From Mucilaginibacter celer (GTDB lineage Bacteria > Bacteroidota > Bacteroidia > Sphingobacteriales > Sphingobacteriaceae), in assembly GCF_003576455.2 (NCBI RefSeq), contig NZ_CP032869.1:5208001-5272000 (forward strand): a DNA stretch of 64,000 bases. Direction: 5' to 3'. Under the pieces are notes generated by a model that was not told where the DNA came from, searched no databases, and was given only the letters and a program-made list of their open reading frames with translations. Shown here piece by piece: positions 61,852 through 64,000 of this stretch; position 1 is the stretch's first letter, and every line of letters begins with the position of its first letter. The position numbers and the translations under genes are program-made.

Positions 61852-63312
61852 ATGTTACTCACTATAACCACAACGCATATCCCGGCAGATGATCTGAGCT
61901 TTTTGCTGCATAAGCATCCGGGCAGGATCCAACAGGTGGAGCTATCGGCCGGTAAGGCACATATCTTTTATCCCGAAGTGAACGCGCGGCTATGCACTGC
62001 GGCCCTGCTGCTCGATCTCGACCCGGTAGGTTTGGTAAGGAACGCCGGCCCTAAAGGCAATGATTTCGCCCTCGAACAATATGTGAATGATCGCCCGTAT
62101 GTATGCAGCTCGTTCATGAGCGCGGCTATTGCCAAAGCCTATTCATCGGCACTAAATGGTCGTTGTAAAGACAAGCCCGAACTGGTTGACGTTGCCATGC
62201 CTTTTGTGGTAAAACTTTCGGTACTGCCCGTGCGTGGCGGCGAACAATTGCTTAAAACGCTGTTCGAGCCATTGGGCTACGCCATCACCGCAACGCAGCA
62301 CCCACTCGACCCGGCTTTTCCTGATTGGGGCATGAGCCGTTATTTTACTGTCGAACTAAGCAATACCATCACCCTGCAACAACTGCTATCACATTTATAT
62401 GTACTGATCCCGGTTTGTGATAACGATAAGCATTACTGGATTGCCAGAGATGAGATCGAAAAACTGCTTGATAAGGGGAAAGCCTGGCTCGAAACGCATA
62501 CGGCTCAGGAGCTTATTGTACGCCGTTATTTAAAAAACCAACGCGCGCTGGCTAATAAAGCTTTTGAGGTTTTGGTAAGCAAGGACGAAACAGAAGAGGA
62601 TGCCGATGAAAAAACGGTAACCGAAGATACCCTTGCGGTGCTCATCGAACCCAAACCCCGCATCCATGACCTGCGCCTGCTGGCTGCACGCGATGAACTT
62701 TTAGCCGCCGGGGCAAAGCGCGTAGCCGACCTGGGCTGCGGCGAAGGCAAGCTCATGAAGCTGCTGATGGCCGAAAAACAATTTGAGTTTTTACTGGGGA
62801 TGGATGTGAGCTACCGCTCGCTGGAGATTGCTCAGGAACGTTTAAAATTGGATCGCCTGCCCGAAAAACAGCGCGAACGCGTACAACTGATCCAGGGATC
62901 GCTTACTTACCGCGATAAGCGGCTGGAAGGTTTTGACGGCGCCGCGCTGGTTGAAGTAATTGAGCACCTCGACCAACCAAGGCTTGCAGCCCTTGAACTA
63001 TCGGTTTTTGAATATGCCCGGCCCGAAGTAGTGGTTGTTACCACGCCCAATGCCGAGTACAACGTAAAGTTTGAAAACCTGGAAGGCGGAAAAATGCGCC
63101 ACGCCGACCACCGTTTTGAGTGGACGCGCAAACAGTTTGAAGCATGGGCAACAGATGTAGCCTTAAAGCACAATTATGATGTAATATTTAAACCGATAGG
63201 TGAATCGGACCCGGAAGTTGGCGCTTTAAGCCAGATGGCGGTGTTTGGCCTCCGCGTAAAAGGCACCGAACAGTTTAATTTAAATTCAGAGATCAAAAAT
63301 GTCGACCAATAA
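61852..63312 (+). CDS. hen1: 3'-terminal RNA ribose 2'-O-methyltransferase Hen1
   Basis: A 486-residue bacterial Hen1. N-terminal Hen1_L domain (to about 240), an acidic linker, then the SAM methyltransferase: DLGCGEGK (about 293-300), the metal site EVIEH (Glu368, Glu371, His372) and HADHRFEWT (His417). It methylates the 2'-OH at the 3' end before ligation, so a repaired site cannot be cut again. It overlaps the start of pnkp by 14 bases. Confidence 0.96.
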   Translation: MLLTITTTHIPADDLSFLLHKHPGRIQQVELSAGKAHIFYPEVNARLCTAALLLDLDPVGLVRNAGPKGNDFALEQYVNDRPYVCSSFMSAAIAKAYSSALNGRCKDKPELVDVAMPFVVKLSVLPVRGGEQLLKTLFEPLGYAITATQHPLDPAFPDWGMSRYFTVELSNTITLQQLLSHLYVLIPVCDNDKHYWIARDEIEKLLDKGKAWLETHTAQELIVRRYLKNQRALANKAFEVLVSKDETEEDADEKTVTEDTLAVLIEPKPRIHDLRLLAARDELLAAGAKRVADLGCGEGKLMKLLMAEKQFEFLLGMDVSYRSLEIAQERLKLDRLPEKQRERVQLIQGSLTYRDKRLEGFDGAALVEVIEHLDQPRLAALELSVFEYARPEVVVVTTPNAEYNVKFENLEGGKMRHADHRFEWTRKQFEAWATDVALKHNYDVIFKPIGESDPEVGALSQMAVFGLRVKGTEQFNLNSEIKNVDQ

Positions 63313-64000
63313 AACTATACAAATACCCGAACTATCATTGGTAATACTGATGGGAGCCACCGGTTCGGGCAAATCATCATTCGCACGCAGACATTTTAAG
63401 GCTACGGAGATAGTATCGTCCGATACCTGCCGCGGTTTGGTTAGCGACGATGAAAATAACCAGGCCGCATCGGCCGATGCCTTCGCGTTGGCCCGGTATA
63501 TTGCCGGGATGCGCTTAAAAAACGGTTTGCTAACCGTTGTTGATGCCACCAACGTTCAGGAAGATGCCCGGAAAGACTGGATAAACCTGGCCCGCGAATA
63601 CCATTGCCTTCCGGTAGCCATTATACTCAACATGCCCGAAAAGGTATGCGCCCAGCGCAACGCCCTGCGGCCCGACCGTAATTTTGGCGCACACGTAATC
63701 CCCCAGCATATCTCTCAATTAAAGCGCAGTTTTAAAAAACTGAAGTCTGAGGGTTTCCGTCATATCATTGAGTTGCGATCGCCCGAAGAGGTGGAGGCCA
63801 TAACCGGCATTGTGCGCGATCCGCTATACAACAACAAAAAGCAGGAGGCCGGTCCGCTGGATATTATTGGCGACGTGCATGGCTGTTATGATGAACTGGC
63901 CCAACTTTTAACCAAACTTGGTTATCAGAATAATGCTACCACCTGGGCGCATCCAGAAGGCAGAAAGGCTGTTTTTGTTGGCGATTTGGTTGACCGGGGT
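63299..64000 (+). CDS. pnkp: Polynucleotide kinase-phosphatase (Pnkp), N-terminal part
   Basis: 234 codons are in the window; the gene continues beyond it. The kinase P-loop is GATGSGKSS (residues 19-27). The phosphatase begins IIGDVHGCYDEL (Asp192, His194) and VFVGDLVDRG at the edge. The family's C-terminal ligase-like domain would lie outside. The start ATG is inside the last codons of hen1, so both are one operon. Pnkp heals 5'-OH and 2',3'-cyclic phosphate ends and, with Hen1, seals them. Confidence 0.95.
   Translation, partial: MSTNKTIQIPELSLVILMGATGSGKSSFARRHFKATEIVSSDTCRGLVSDDENNQAASADAFALARYIAGMRLKNGLLTVVDATNVQEDARKDWINLAREYHCLPVAIILNMPEKVCAQRNALRPDRNFGAHVIPQHISQLKRSFKKLKSEGFRHIIELRSPEEVEAITGIVRDPLYNNKKQEAGPLDIIGDVHGCYDELAQLLTKLGYQNNATTWAHPEGRKAVFVGDLVDRG

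Overview
The window looks like chromosome of a Sphingobacteriaceae bacterium (phylum Bacteroidota), most likely Mucilaginibacter or a close relative. The evidence is the gene families (DUF4270 lipoprotein beside glmS, M61 and M28 secreted peptidases, a TonB receptor with an N-terminal carboxypeptidase-regulatory-like domain, DUF4920, PepSY-like proteins), the lack of Shine-Dalgarno sequences, and promoter elements of the Bacteroidota type (TTTG, about 19 bases, TANNTTTG). Genus is an inference. No rRNA, tRNA, CRISPR array or intact transposase was seen.

Layout. 1-12 kb: end of anmK, an ECF sigma / anti-sigma / surface-protein operon, a NadR-type kinase, two secreted metallopeptidases, a serine hydrolase and an S9 peptidase. 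12-21 kb: core information genes (ssb, mutY, HU, a TPR protein, a 29-residue basic ribosomal-type protein, rng, radA), interrupted at 17.3-19.5 kb by an AT-rich group of unrecognised small genes. 21-34.5 kb: an NHL-repeat lipoprotein, carB without its usual C-terminal regulatory domain, panC/panD, an unpaired glycogen-synthase N-terminal half, a DUF4270 lipoprotein, glmS and terC. 34.7-45 kb: a GH31 glycosidase divergent from a sugar-acid-type dehydratase and an SDR, then mixed metabolic and stress genes. 45.5-47 kb: a PAPS-making kinase overlapping a sulfotransferase, followed by an array of GGAACAC sites. 50-53 kb: a Roc-COR-TIR protein. 53-57.8 kb: a TonB receptor, a PepSY-like protein, a frameshifted outer-membrane barrel gene and an SDR.

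The right end is the most unusual part. It has a homologue of the cyanobacterial high-mannose lectin MVL (57.9 kb), a deletion scar that joins the remains of an aldo/keto reductase and an AraC regulator head to head (58.66 kb), and two RNA-repair systems back to back: rtcB-prfH leftward and hen1-pnkp rightward from one 536-base control region (59.3-64 kb; pnkp runs off the window). The first pair is associated with repair and rescue of damaged ribosomes, the second with healing and 2'-O-methyl marking of cut RNA. Together they suggest an RNA-damage response island.

Several families of imperfect palindromes are scattered between genes. Most lie in tail-to-tail gaps; every tail-to-tail gap of about 100 bases or more that was examined, except the short one at 40.3-40.4 kb, holds a palindrome, a repeat array or a recognisable terminator.
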